Origin: an uncultured Pelagibacteraceae bacterium
GTDB lineage: Bacteria > Pseudomonadota > Alphaproteobacteria > Pelagibacterales > Pelagibacteraceae
Assembly: GCA_902527415.1 (NCBI GenBank)
Contig: CABZPD010000003.1
Location: 1-64,000, forward strand
Length of the DNA: 64,000 bases
Direction: 5' to 3'
Shown: positions 1 through 8,560 of the stretch, in pieces
Numbering within the stretch: the first letter of the stretch is position 1
Layout: each line of letters starts with the position of its first letter
Notes under the pieces: model-generated
Databases searched by the model: none
The model's input: only the letters and a program-made list of their open reading frames with translations
Told to the model about the DNA's origin: nothing
Translations under genes and position numbers: made by a program

Positions 1-72
1 TTTTTTTGGTAAAAAAAAACCTGCCCAATTAAAAGATTTTGCGTAAATAGCTAAATAATTCTTTGTTAACAT
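1..72 (-). CDS. crtB: Phytoene synthase, N-terminal fragment cut by the window edge
   Basis: Only the first 24 codons lie in the window. They read MLTKNYLAIYAKSF followed by NWAGFFLPKK, the usual opening of squalene/phytoene synthases, which join two geranylgeranyl diphosphates into phytoene. The start codon overlaps the crtI stop by one base (TAATG), so the two genes are translationally coupled, and crtI uses the product of crtB. In SAR11 this pathway normally leads to beta-carotene and retinal for proteorhodopsin; the other genes of that pathway are not visible here. The short length limits certainty. Confidence 0.78.
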   Translation of the reverse strand, partial: MLTKNYLAIYAKSFNWAGFFLPKK

Positions 73-1532
73 TAAAATAATTTATCTAAAACCTTTGCTG
101 AAGAGAGAACACCTGGAACACCGGCCCCAGGATGTGTACCCGCACCAACAAAGTACAAACCATCATATATTTCAGATTTATTATGAAATCTAAAGTATGC
201 GGATTGTGTAAATTTAGGTTGAATAGAAAATCCTGATCCAAATTTTGTATTTAATTCTTTTTCAAAGTAATCAGGTGTTAGATAAAAATCTTCAACTATA
301 TTGTTCTTAAGATCTGGCATTAAGTCTTTTTCCATTTTTTCGATTACAAGATTTTTCATTTTCTCACCTTCAGTTTCCCAATTTATTTTTGACTGATTGT
401 TGGGGACAGGCACTAACACATAAAAACAATCATTTCCTTCTGGGGCCATAGTTTTATCGGTCGCTGTAGGTCTGTGAAGATAATAGCTGATATCATTATT
501 TAATTTTTTCTTATCAAATATGTCATCGAGATGTTCCTTATATTTATTTCCAAACTTTATTGTATGATGTTCAACATTCTCATAAATTTTTTTTGTTCCA
601 AAATAGTAAACAAATAAACCCATAGAATATTCCATTCGGTTTTTTTTCCAATTAAACAACATTGAATTCTCGTTGCTTTTGCTTAACATTTTCTCATAAA
701 ATGCAGGTGGATCTGCATTACAAACAACATTATCTGCACCAATTTCATTTTCATTATTTAATTTTACACCACTTATTTTATTATTTTTTGATATAATTTC
801 TGTTACTTCACTATTTTTTATTATTTCAATACCAACCTCATTCATTAACTTTTCAAAACCTTTAATTATATTTCCTGTCCCTCCAACTGAATAATGTATT
901 CCCCATTTTTTCTCTAAATAAAGAATTAAGCCATAAATTGAAGTGGTGGTAAAAGGGTTTCCCCCAACTAGTAAAGGATGCATGCTAAACATTCTTCTTA
1001 ATTTTTCATTTTTTATATAAGATGAAACAAGTGAGTAAACTGATTTATAACTTTTAAGTTTTAACAGAGCAGGCAATTGTTGCATCATTACGAAAGGTTT
1101 ATCAAATGGTACATCTGCAAGTTCTAAAAAACCTTTATCAAATATTTTTTTTGTAAAATTAACTAATTTTTCATATCCATTTACATCTTCTTTGCTAAGC
1201 TTCTCAATTTGGTCTTTCATCTCTATTTCGTTGCCTGAATAGTTAAATTTAGTTTTGTCCTCAAAAATAAACTGGTACCAAATTTTAAGTGGAGTTAGTT
1301 CTATATAATTTTTTGGATCTTTATTGAATAACTCGAACAATTCATTAATTAAGTAGGGTGCAGTAATTACTGTTGGTCCTGCATCATATATAAATCCATT
1401 TTTTTTAAAAACTCTAGCTCTACCACCTAGGTCTGGATGTTTTTCTATTAATTTTACGTTATGACCTTTTGCCTTAAGTCTTAGCGCTGCTGCGATCCCA
1501 CCAAATCCTGATCCAATGACTAAAGAGTTCAT
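72..1532 (-). CDS. crtI: Phytoene desaturase (CrtI type)
   Basis: This FAD-dependent desaturase and isomerase converts phytoene to lycopene at the membrane. The 486-residue product opens with a dinucleotide-binding motif (GSGFGGIAAALRL from about residue 7) followed by the acidic end of the second strand near residue 30. It ends with the CrtI signature YFVGAGTHPGAGVPGV at about 461-476, which closes the FAD site. Length matches bacterial CrtI. It is followed by crtB with a 1-base overlap and preceded by atpF after 39 bases with no obvious terminator, so it may be read from the ATP synthase transcript. The start ATG gives the Rossmann motif its usual position. A related carotenoid oxidoreductase is the only plausible alternative. 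Confidence 0.93.
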   Translation of the reverse strand: MNSLVIGSGFGGIAAALRLKAKGHNVKLIEKHPDLGGRARVFKKNGFIYDAGPTVITAPYLINELFELFNKDPKNYIELTPLKIWYQFIFEDKTKFNYSGNEIEMKDQIEKLSKEDVNGYEKLVNFTKKIFDKGFLELADVPFDKPFVMMQQLPALLKLKSYKSVYSLVSSYIKNEKLRRMFSMHPLLVGGNPFTTTSIYGLILYLEKKWGIHYSVGGTGNIIKGFEKLMNEVGIEIIKNSEVTEIISKNNKISGVKLNNENEIGADNVVCNADPPAFYEKMLSKSNENSMLFNWKKNRMEYSMGLFVYYFGTKKIYENVEHHTIKFGNKYKEHLDDIFDKKKLNNDISYYLHRPTATDKTMAPEGNDCFYVLVPVPNNQSKINWETEGEKMKNLVIEKMEKDLMPDLKNNIVEDFYLTPDYFEKELNTKFGSGFSIQPKFTQSAYFRFHNKSEIYDGLYFVGAGTHPGAGVPGVLSSAKVLDKLF

Positions 1533-1571
1533 TTTAATAATTTATAGCTTTTTTGAAAAATTGTAAGTGTA

Positions 1572-2069
1572 TTATGAGTTAATTTTTTTTAACTCTGCTT
1601 TGGTTTCATCTAAATTTTTTTGAAACACAGCATCTAATTTTGACTTGTCTACAGATGTAGTTATTATTTTTTTAACTGAGTCCACTGCAATTTTTATTGA
1701 TGCGTCCTTAATTTCTTTTAAAGCTGCTTCTTTAATCTGACTTATTTTATTTTCAGCTAAATTTTTTTTAATTTCTGATGATTTATGAAATTTATCATTC
1801 ATTTCAATTATTAATCTATCTGCATCTTTTTTAGCATTTTCAAGAATTTCATTACTAACAGATTGAGCTGTATCTAATTTTTTTTGTGAATTATCTAATA
1901 GTGTTTTTGCCTCGGTTCTTAATTTTTCACTTTCATCAATTTCATTTTTAATGTCAGATATCATTTTATCTAACATTTCAGAAATTTTTTGAGGAATTTT
2001 AAGGTAAATTAGCGCTCCAAAAAAAATAATAAATGATACGGCTACCCAAAATGTTGCATCAATTGCCAT
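1572..2069 (-). CDS. atpF: ATP synthase F0 subunit b
   Basis: This is the peripheral stalk subunit that ties the membrane a subunit to F1. One N-terminal membrane segment (about residues 5-24, starting MAIDATFWVAVSF) is followed by a long charged helix typical of b subunits; the product is 165 residues. I chose the ATG at 2069 because GGAG lies eight bases upstream and because the membrane segment then begins at once. An in-frame ATG at 2084 and codons up to 2108 would only add an unrelated tail. It overlaps the end of the b' gene by 11 bases. It is the last F0 gene; F1 genes are not in this window, as in other alphaproteobacteria where F0 and F1 operons are separate. Confidence 0.9.
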   Translation of the reverse strand: MAIDATFWVAVSFIIFFGALIYLKIPQKISEMLDKMISDIKNEIDESEKLRTEAKTLLDNSQKKLDTAQSVSNEILENAKKDADRLIIEMNDKFHKSSEIKKNLAENKISQIKEAALKEIKDASIKIAVDSVKKIITTSVDKSKLDAVFQKNLDETKAELKKINS

Positions 2070-2649
2070 AGTATTTATCTCCATTTCTTTTAGATAGATC
2101 GTCAACAATTGCAGATATACTACTATTATTTACTTCAGCTCCAATTAGTTTTTGCAGTAACTCAGATGAAGTCTCAATAGCAATTTTATTTATTTTATCT
2201 GGGGCATTTTTTCTTAATGCATCTATTTCTTTTTCAGCCTCAGCAATTTCATTATCAATTTGCTTATCAAGCACCTCTCTTTTTGCGCCAATGTCTTTTA
2301 GTGCTTTTTCTCTTGCTTGATTGAAAATACTATTAGCCTCAAGTTTGCTTTTAGATATAATTTCATCGTATTCTTTTAGTTTTGCATCACTACTTTCTCT
2401 TTGTTTCTCAGCAGCCTCAATATTTTCTAATATTTGAGATTTTCTCGATTCTAAGTTGTTACTAATTTTTGGTAGTATTAGTTTAGATAAAACTAAATAC
2501 ATAATACCAAAAGTAAGTATTAGCCAAAAAATTTGAGAAACCCAAAACTCTGGATTTAATTGAGGCATACCTCCGCTTTCAGCTGCAAAAGCTTCTTTAA
2601 TAAAAAAGAAGCTAAAAAATATTGACTGAAAATATATTTTTTTAACCAT
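2059..2649 (-). CDS. atpF': ATP synthase F0 subunit b'
   Basis: This is the second, diverged b-type stalk subunit found in photosynthetic bacteria and alphaproteobacteria, forming a b/b' heterodimer. The 196-residue product starts MVKKIYFQSIFF, then has a PQLNPEFWVSQIFWL segment entering a membrane helix near residues 37-55, then a long charged coiled coil. Start chosen at 2649: a possible upstream start at 2664 would overlap atpE, whereas 2649 lies four bases after the atpE stop. There is no Shine-Dalgarno sequence, so coupling to atpE translation is likely. The hydrophobic leader before residue 25 could be a cleaved signal or a second membrane anchor. Also named atpG or atpF2 in some genomes. 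Confidence 0.88.
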   Translation of the reverse strand: MVKKIYFQSIFFSFFFIKEAFAAESGGMPQLNPEFWVSQIFWLILTFGIMYLVLSKLILPKISNNLESRKSQILENIEAAEKQRESSDAKLKEYDEIISKSKLEANSIFNQAREKALKDIGAKREVLDKQIDNEIAEAEKEIDALRKNAPDKINKIAIETSSELLQKLIGAEVNNSSISAIVDDLSKRNGDKYYGN

Positions 2650-2653
2650 CAAT

Positions 2654-2881
2654 TTAAAACGCAAATAGAATGATTAACGCAACTACCAATCCGAATAATC
2701 CAGTCGCTTCTGCAAGTGCAAAACCTAAAAGCAAGTTAGGAAATTGTTTTTGTGCTGCAGATGGATTTCTCATTGCACCAGACAAATAATTTCCAAAAAT
2801 TATTCCGATACCAACACCGGCTCCAGCTAAAGCAATTGCTGCTAAACCAGCTCCGATCATTTTTGCTGCTTCTAATTCCAT
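2654..2881 (-). CDS. atpE: ATP synthase F0 subunit c
   Basis: This proteolipid forms the rotating ring of the ATP synthase. The 75 residues make two membrane helices around a polar loop (RNPSA near 38-42). The first helix carries the glycine repeat GAGVGIGIIFG (20-30) used for tight packing, and the second carries the proton-binding Glu58 in FALAEATGLF. It sits between atpB and the b' gene and is preceded by a perfect AGGAGG ribosome-binding site, which fits the need for many copies per complex. Confidence 0.96.
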   Translation of the reverse strand: MELEAAKMIGAGLAAIALAGAGVGIGIIFGNYLSGAMRNPSAAQKQFPNLLLGFALAEATGLFGLVVALIILFAF

Positions 2882-2886
2882 TATAT

Positions 2887-2892
2887 CCTCCT
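2887..2892 (-). promoter_or_regulatory. Perfect Shine-Dalgarno sequence of atpE
   Basis: Read on the minus strand the site is AGGAGG, five bases before the atpE ATG at 2881. Most genes in this window have weak or no Shine-Dalgarno sequence, so this one stands out. It matches the multi-copy stoichiometry of subunit c. Confidence 0.8.
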
Positions 2893-2898
2893 CTGTTA

Positions 2899-3633
2899 TT
2901 AATGGTGTAAATTTAATGCATCATTTAAATAGATGCAGGTTAAGATTGCAAAAACATAAGCTTGAAGAAAAGCAACTAAGATCTCCAAACCAGTTAACGC
3001 AACCGAAAAACTTAGTGGAAGCCACCCACCAACTATCCCAAGGCTAATTACAAAGCCTCCGAAAACTTTCATCATTGTATGACCAGCCATCATATTGGCA
3101 AATAATCTAACTGATAAACTAATAGGTCTACTTAAATAAGAAATAATTTCTATAACAACAATTAAAGGGAGTAATACTGCAGGCACTCCACTTGGAACAA
3201 ATAATTTTAAATACCCAAATCCATGTTTAATAAACCCAATTACAGTTACTCCAATAAATATAAATGCTGCGAGCACAAATGTTACAATGATATGACTGGT
3301 TACAGTGAAAGTATAAGGTATCATTCCAAACATGTTACAAAATAAAACAAACATGAATAGAGAAAATATAAATGCAAAGTATGGTTTGGCTTTTGATCCA
3401 GCTGTATCGCTAATCATTTTGGATACGAAGGTATAGCTAAGTTCTGCTAATAATTGAATTTTGTTTGGTAGTATTGAATTTTTTTTTGATCCTAAATTAA
3501 AGATTAACAAAATAGATATAGTACTTAAAATCATAAACAAACTTGCGTTCGTAAACGATATGTCGAATGCTCCAACTTTAATTTCAGGTCCAATTCTATA
3601 AACATCGAATTGGGACATAGGATTTGCTGCCAT
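2899..3633 (-). CDS. atpB: ATP synthase F0 subunit a
   Basis: This integral membrane subunit forms the two proton half-channels facing the c ring. The 244-residue protein has five to six hydrophobic segments. The essential arginine is Arg176 in SLSVRLFANMMAGH, the strongest family signature, and the C-terminal helix LEILVAFLQAYVFAIL (about 216-231) is also typical. It starts 9 bases after the atpI stop and ends 17 bases before atpE. Length is standard for the family. Confidence 0.96.
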   Translation of the reverse strand: MAANPMSQFDVYRIGPEIKVGAFDISFTNASLFMILSTISILLIFNLGSKKNSILPNKIQLLAELSYTFVSKMISDTAGSKAKPYFAFIFSLFMFVLFCNMFGMIPYTFTVTSHIIVTFVLAAFIFIGVTVIGFIKHGFGYLKLFVPSGVPAVLLPLIVVIEIISYLSRPISLSVRLFANMMAGHTMMKVFGGFVISLGIVGGWLPLSFSVALTGLEILVAFLQAYVFAILTCIYLNDALNLHH

Positions 3634-3642
3634 AAAACTTAT

Positions 3643-3918
3643 TTATTTTTGCATTTTTTTTGCGGATCTAATCACATTGGTTATTCCAGCAACTACACCA
3701 ACAAAAAAAAATATTAATATAAACCAGGGTTTAGTACCAAAGGTCTTGTCAAAAATAAACCCAATAATTGTCCCCACAGCCACTGCAGAAACAAGTTCTG
3801 TGCTCAATTTGAATGCGGTTCCTATAGGCGAGGGGTCATTCTTCTTATTGTAGAGATTTTTCTTTGAAATCTTGCTTTTTGCAATCTCTAAGCGAGTTTT
3901 GAAAGGGTCTTTTGGCAT
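3643..3918 (-). CDS. atpI: ATP synthase accessory protein I
   Basis: This small membrane protein helps assemble the c ring and may carry magnesium; it is not part of the mature enzyme. The 91 residues have a basic, soluble N-terminus and two hydrophobic helices (about 35-58 and 65-84) with a glycine-containing TIIGFIFDKTFGTKPW segment typical of the AtpI/AtpZ family. It heads the F0 genes and begins only 9 bases after the smc stop, so the F0 operon has no room for a promoter of its own outside smc. Confidence 0.85.
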   Translation of the reverse strand: MPKDPFKTRLEIAKSKISKKNLYNKKNDPSPIGTAFKLSTELVSAVAVGTIIGFIFDKTFGTKPWFILIFFFVGVVAGITNVIRSAKKMQK

Positions 3919-3927
3919 TTATATAGT

Positions 3928-6501
3928 TTAAGCAACCATACTCTCTGCTTTTTGTAAATCAACAGCCACAAGCTGACTAATTCCTTTTTGAGGCATAGTT
4001 ACCCCATATAGTCTATTCATTTTTGACATGGTTAAAGCATGATGAGTTACAATTATGAATTTAGTGTTGGTGATTTTAATTAGTTCCTCAAGTAAACTAC
4101 AAAATCTTGTTACGTTAGCATCGTCAAGCGGTGCATCAACCTCATCCAATACACATATAGGTGAAGGGTTTGTTAAAAATACTGCAAAGATTAATGATAG
4201 GGCAGTCAAAGCTTGCTCACCTCCAGATAACAAAGTTATAGATTGAAGTCTTTTTCCAGGAGGACTAACTAACATTTCTAAACCTGCTTCAAGTGGATCA
4301 TCAGAGTCCACTAATTCTAATTTGGCATTTCCACCATTGAAAAGTTTTGTATAAACTTCATTAAATTTTCTATTAACTTTTTCAAAAGCTTCAATCAATC
4401 TCTCTCTTCCTTTTTGATTAAGTTCACTGATGCTATCTTTCAGTTTCACGATAGCAGTAACAAGGTCAGCACGATCCTGTTCCATTTTTTTTATCTCTTC
4501 TTCATATTTACTTGTTTCTTCATCTGCTTTTAAATTTACAGATCCTAATTTTTCTCTTTCTTGTTTTTTCTTGTCTAAAGCATCTTCTTGATCAACTGGA
4601 TTTGGAAGCTCTTCTACTCCGTTTAAATTTGAATTTTCTAAAATATTATCTTCATTCAAATTTAACTCAGAACTAATTCTATCAAGGAGATCATTTTTTC
4701 TTTTTTGTAGGCCTTCAATTGTAGCTCCTGAGCTTGCTTTTCTTTCTCTGATTTGAATTGATTGTTCTTGAATTTCATTTAATTGCGTTCTTAACATTTC
4801 AATTTTTTGATCTGTTTCATCTATAATCGCTTCATTATCAATTTTTTCTTTATCTGAAATTCTTAAATTTTCTGAAATTTGACCTTTTCTCTCTGCCTGT
4901 GCTCTAGGTTGATTTTCTAAATCACTTAATTGTTTTGATAATTTCCCTTTTCTTTGTGTTAGTTCATTAACCATTTTTTCTGAGTTAGTTAATAAATTTT
5001 TCCAACTTTCAATTTCTGTTTCAATGGTTTTAATTCTTTCATTTCTTTTTATAGACTCATTTTTAATTGATTGATTTTTACTATATGCATCAGCATATTT
5101 TTCTTGGAGTAATTTTATATTTTCTGATTTTTCGCTAACTCCTAACAACTCACTTCTAGATCTCTCATTTTTTAAATCATTTAAAAAACTATCTAGCTCC
5201 ATATTACATCTATCTAGAAGTGTTACTGCTTGATTTATTTCGTTACTATCTATTAATTCCTTTACCCTTGATATAGTGTTTTTTACATTTCTTATTGGAC
5301 CAACACTTATATTTACAGTTTCTTCTGCTAAACTGTTTACAACTTCATCAACAGCTTTTTGTTCTTCTGTAAGTTTATTTTTTGCACTTTCTAACTCTTC
5401 ATTAGATAATTTTTCTGTTTCAAAATACTTCGAGTCTGTCTCAATTAATTCAGTTTTTTCTTCCTTTAATCTTTTTTCATTTGAGTTAGCGTCTATGATT
5501 ATCCCTTTTTCTCTCGTGATATCATCATCAAGTGTTTGAATTGATTTTTTGATGCTTTCTATCTCATCTTGAATTCTTGTATTTTCCTCATCTAAACTTT
5601 GAAGTTCTAAATTAAGTCTTTGTATCCTTGATAAATTTTCAATATTTTTCTCTCTCAATGGATTTACTTTATCTGTAAAAGTTTTAATTGAGTTTTCCAA
5701 TTCAGATATTTTGTTATTAAATCCTTCTACTTCTCCTTCTGCCTCAGTATTAATTTCATTTTCTATTCTAATTTCTTTATCTATTTCTAATAATTTTAAA
5801 TAATATAAACCTGCTTCAATTTTTTTAATTTGATCTGAAATTAGTTTGTATTTTGTTGCCTCTTCAGCTTGTTTTTGAAGATTTGCTAATTGTTTCTCTT
5901 GCTGCCTTCTTAGTTCATCCGCTCTTTTTAGATTATTTTCAGCTGCACCTAATCTTAATTCAGCCTCATGTCTTCTAACGTGTAAACCAGATATTCCTGC
6001 AGCTTCTTCTAAAATAGCCCTTCTATCTGTTGGTTTTGCAGTTACTAATGCACCTATTCTTCCTTGACTAATCATAGATGGAGAGTGCGCACCAGTCGAA
6101 AGATCTGCAAAAAACATTTGAGCATCTCTTGCTCTTACTTCTTTATCATTAATATAAAATTTAGATCCTTTATCTTTTTCTATTTTTCTTCTAACTTGTA
6201 TTTGCTCTAATTCACGGTATTGGATAGGGCCTTCTTTATCTTTGTTTTCAACTTCGATTGATACTTCTGCAATATTTTTTGATGCTTTGTTAGATGTCCC
6301 TGAAAATATAACATCTTCCATACCAGATCCACGCATACTTTTTGCTGAGGTCTCTCCCATTACCCATCTTAAAGATTCTACAATGTTAGATTTTCCACAG
6401 CCGTTAGGACCCACTATACCCGTAAGACCATCCTCAATTAAGAAGTTGGTTTTTTCAGCAAAAGATTTAAATCCGTTTAATTGGATTTTTTTAAACTCCA
6501 T
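3928..6501 (-). CDS. smc: Chromosome segregation ATPase SMC, short and apparently hinge-less
   Basis: SMC proteins compact and align sister chromosomes. The head is complete: Walker A GPNGCGKSN (31-39), signature LLSGGEQALTALSL (757-770) and Walker B ICVLDEVDAPLDD (782-794). Two charged coiled-coil arms run from about 170-395 and 450-690. At 857 residues it is far shorter than the usual 1100-1200. The middle (about 395-450) is a short helical stretch, NISVGPIRNVKNTI onward, without the globular, glycine-containing hinge normally found there. The gene follows the DsbA-like gene by 8 bases and precedes atpI by 9, so all three are probably co-transcribed. The head identity is certain; absence of the hinge is my reading and needs a structure model. 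Confidence 0.93.
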   Translation of the reverse strand: MEFKKIQLNGFKSFAEKTNFLIEDGLTGIVGPNGCGKSNIVESLRWVMGETSAKSMRGSGMEDVIFSGTSNKASKNIAEVSIEVENKDKEGPIQYRELEQIQVRRKIEKDKGSKFYINDKEVRARDAQMFFADLSTGAHSPSMISQGRIGALVTAKPTDRRAILEEAAGISGLHVRRHEAELRLGAAENNLKRADELRRQQEKQLANLQKQAEEATKYKLISDQIKKIEAGLYYLKLLEIDKEIRIENEINTEAEGEVEGFNNKISELENSIKTFTDKVNPLREKNIENLSRIQRLNLELQSLDEENTRIQDEIESIKKSIQTLDDDITREKGIIIDANSNEKRLKEEKTELIETDSKYFETEKLSNEELESAKNKLTEEQKAVDEVVNSLAEETVNISVGPIRNVKNTISRVKELIDSNEINQAVTLLDRCNMELDSFLNDLKNERSRSELLGVSEKSENIKLLQEKYADAYSKNQSIKNESIKRNERIKTIETEIESWKNLLTNSEKMVNELTQRKGKLSKQLSDLENQPRAQAERKGQISENLRISDKEKIDNEAIIDETDQKIEMLRTQLNEIQEQSIQIRERKASSGATIEGLQKRKNDLLDRISSELNLNEDNILENSNLNGVEELPNPVDQEDALDKKKQEREKLGSVNLKADEETSKYEEEIKKMEQDRADLVTAIVKLKDSISELNQKGRERLIEAFEKVNRKFNEVYTKLFNGGNAKLELVDSDDPLEAGLEMLVSPPGKRLQSITLLSGGEQALTALSLIFAVFLTNPSPICVLDEVDAPLDDANVTRFCSLLEELIKITNTKFIIVTHHALTMSKMNRLYGVTMPQKGISQLVAVDLQKAESMVA

Positions 6502-6509
6502 GCACTAAC

Positions 6510-7088
6510 TTATATCAGTTTTTCTAGCGCTTTTTTTAAATTTTTATAATTTAGAGTTTTTTCAAATTTTTCGTTGTTAATAATAATCGTAGGAGTTGCG
6601 TTCACTTTGAAGTTCTTTGCTCCATCGATTCGATCGTTTAATACAAAATCTTCAATTTCCTTATTATTTATACAAGTATCAAAATCAATACTAAATCCCT
6701 CACTTTTTAAAAATTTTTGTAGATTTTTATTTGCCTCCTGTATTGAACTTCCCTTTACCCATTTTTGTTGATTAGCATATAAACTTTCAAGGATATCTGA
6801 ATTTCCATCATTCTTACACTGAGAAACTTTAGATGCATTAAAGGCCGCTATGTCTAAAGGAAAATGTCTAAATTCTATTTTAGCGAGTCCGGTATCAAGA
6901 TACTCTTCCTTTAATTGAGGATAAACATTTTTATGAAAATTAGCACAATGACTACAAGTTAATGATTCAAAAGCTATAATAGTTATTTTTGCATCTTTGT
7001 TACCAACAGTTATCCTTTTAATTTCCTTAGCTTGTACATTTAAGACTGTAGTAAAAAATATTAATATTAAGAATATAATTTTTTTCAT
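6510..7088 (-). CDS. Periplasmic DsbA-family thiol:disulfide oxidoreductase
   Basis: Exported thioredoxin-fold protein of 192 residues that probably forms or rearranges disulfides in the periplasm. Residues 1-20 are a clear signal peptide ending in VQA. The active site is SLTCSHCANFH with Cys45 and Cys48, and a cis-proline loop VNATPTIIINN follows near residue 163. An inserted helical domain lies between, as in DsbA. It overlaps the preceding DUF721 gene by 4 bases (ATGA) and smc follows 8 bases later. Which DsbA subtype (disulfide former, or DsbG/ScsC-like) cannot be told from sequence alone. Confidence 0.88.
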   Translation of the reverse strand: MKKIIFLILIFFTTVLNVQAKEIKRITVGNKDAKITIIAFESLTCSHCANFHKNVYPQLKEEYLDTGLAKIEFRHFPLDIAAFNASKVSQCKNDGNSDILESLYANQQKWVKGSSIQEANKNLQKFLKSEGFSIDFDTCINNKEIEDFVLNDRIDGAKNFKVNATPTIIINNEKFEKTLNYKNLKKALEKLI

Positions 7089-7573
7089 TTCTCTCTAAAA
7101 ACCTTGGTTAACTCTGTTAATGATTTTTTGATTTTTTCGTTTTTAACACTTTTAATCTTATCTTGATATTTACTAATTGCCACATTTTTAACTTTTGTTT
7201 CACCCGAGCTCGTCATTTCATGTTCATCATCAAAACTTATGAATTTAAGCTTTTCAACAACAGAATATCCAAAAAAATTATTCATTTTATCTAGGATATC
7301 TTTTTTCGAATATTCTACGTCAACTTCATGTCCTCGCTTGACCATAACCACTAAGGTACTAACACCAAATTTATTTGAATTTTTAAATGTTTTTGGATAG
7401 CAAATTTTAAATAATTCGCTTCCAACTAAATATTTCCAATTGCTCAGCGTTTCTGAATAAACATGACCTTTTTTATTTATTATTTTTTTGACATTTTTTG
7501 GCAAAGTGTCTTTAAAAGATCTTAATCCTTGAATGCTAGCGTTTCTCTGCTTAGTATTATTTTTAAATTGCAT
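7085..7573 (-). CDS. DUF721 / DciA-like protein
   Basis: A 162-residue basic protein of the DUF721 family. The recognisable part is residues about 20-115, including SNWKYLVGSELFKICYP and a later FGYSVVEKLKFI segment, which match the alphaproteobacterial form. Members of this family (DciA) load the replicative helicase in bacteria that lack DnaC, but that role is known for relatives, not shown here. Its start codon directly abuts the start codon of mutY on the other strand, with no base between them. The tail after about residue 120 is lysine-rich and looks unstructured. It heads the run that continues into the DsbA-like gene, smc and the ATP synthase genes. Confidence 0.72.
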   Translation of the reverse strand: MQFKNNTKQRNASIQGLRSFKDTLPKNVKKIINKKGHVYSETLSNWKYLVGSELFKICYPKTFKNSNKFGVSTLVVMVKRGHEVDVEYSKKDILDKMNNFFGYSVVEKLKFISFDDEHEMTSSGETKVKNVAISKYQDKIKSVKNEKIKKSLTELTKVFREK

Positions 7574-8560
7574 ATGAAAGATCCAATAATAACAAATAAT
7601 ATTCTTAATTGGTATGATTTAAATAAAAGATCTTTACCTTGGAGAAAGAATGTTTCTCAAACAAAAAAACAATACTACACTTTAGTAAGTGAATTTATGT
7701 TGCAGCAAACCCAGGTTGCAACGGTAATACCTTACTTTAACAGATTTATAAAAAATGTTCCTACAATTGAAAAATTATCTAAATATGATGATAGAAAATT
7801 AATTAAACTTTGGGAGGGTCTTGGATACTATTCAAGAGTAAGAAATTTAAAAAAAACAGCTCAAATAGTTGTTAAAAATTTTAATAAAAAAATACCTAGA
7901 AATTTTTTAGATTTAAAGTCTCTTCCGGGAATTGGAGATTATACAGCAAGTGCAATTTCTGCAATTGCATTCAATGAACCAATAATTCCTCTAGATGGTA
8001 ATATTGAAAGAGTTCTGAAGAGATATTTATTTTTAAAAAAACAAGATCAAATTAAAAAAAAAAATTTACACGAGAAGAAAAATATTTTTGGAACATCAAT
8101 TAAAAGGTCTAGTGATTATGCTCAAGCTTTAATGGAATTAGGAGCACTAATTTGTAAACCTGTTAGCCCTAATTGTAAGAACTGTCCATTAATAAAAAAA
8201 TGTAAATCATTTAAAAATAAAAATTTTGATTTAGTAAAATTTAAAAAAAAAGATAAAGAAATTTTTTACAAGCTTAATGTTTATAAAAAAAATAATCATT
8301 ATTTATTAATTAAAAATAACAAATTTAATTTTTTGAAAAATTTTAATATCTTCCCGATGGAGGAAGTAAATAATCCTAAAAATTTTGATAAAGATTTGAA
8401 TTTTAAAATGTCTAATATGAGCATGAATATTAAAATTGAATTTAAAAATAAATATAATTTAAATAAAAATAATTATTGGATTGATCCAACAAAGCTTCAA
8501 AATTATACACTGCCAACATTTACAAAAAAGATAGTAAAATTTTTAGAAAGTCATAAATGA
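7574..8560 (+). CDS. mutY: A/G-specific adenine DNA glycosylase
   Basis: MutY removes adenine mispaired with 8-oxoguanine. The product is 328 residues from the ATG at 7574; an earlier in-frame start at 7529 would run deep into the opposite gene and is not needed. The base-excision fold is complete: SEFMLQQTQV with the catalytic glutamate (Glu40), helix-hairpin-helix SLPGIGDYTA (116-125), catalytic Asp141 in PLDGNIERV, and the Fe-S loop with Cys194, Cys201, Cys204 and Cys210. A diverged NUDIX-like C-terminal domain follows. The mRNA must be leaderless or start inside the DUF721 gene. It overlaps the next gene by 4 bases. Confidence 0.94.
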   Translation: MKDPIITNNILNWYDLNKRSLPWRKNVSQTKKQYYTLVSEFMLQQTQVATVIPYFNRFIKNVPTIEKLSKYDDRKLIKLWEGLGYYSRVRNLKKTAQIVVKNFNKKIPRNFLDLKSLPGIGDYTASAISAIAFNEPIIPLDGNIERVLKRYLFLKKQDQIKKKNLHEKKNIFGTSIKRSSDYAQALMELGALICKPVSPNCKNCPLIKKCKSFKNKNFDLVKFKKKDKEIFYKLNVYKKNNHYLLIKNNKFNFLKNFNIFPMEEVNNPKNFDKDLNFKMSNMSMNIKIEFKNKYNLNKNNYWIDPTKLQNYTLPTFTKKIVKFLESHK

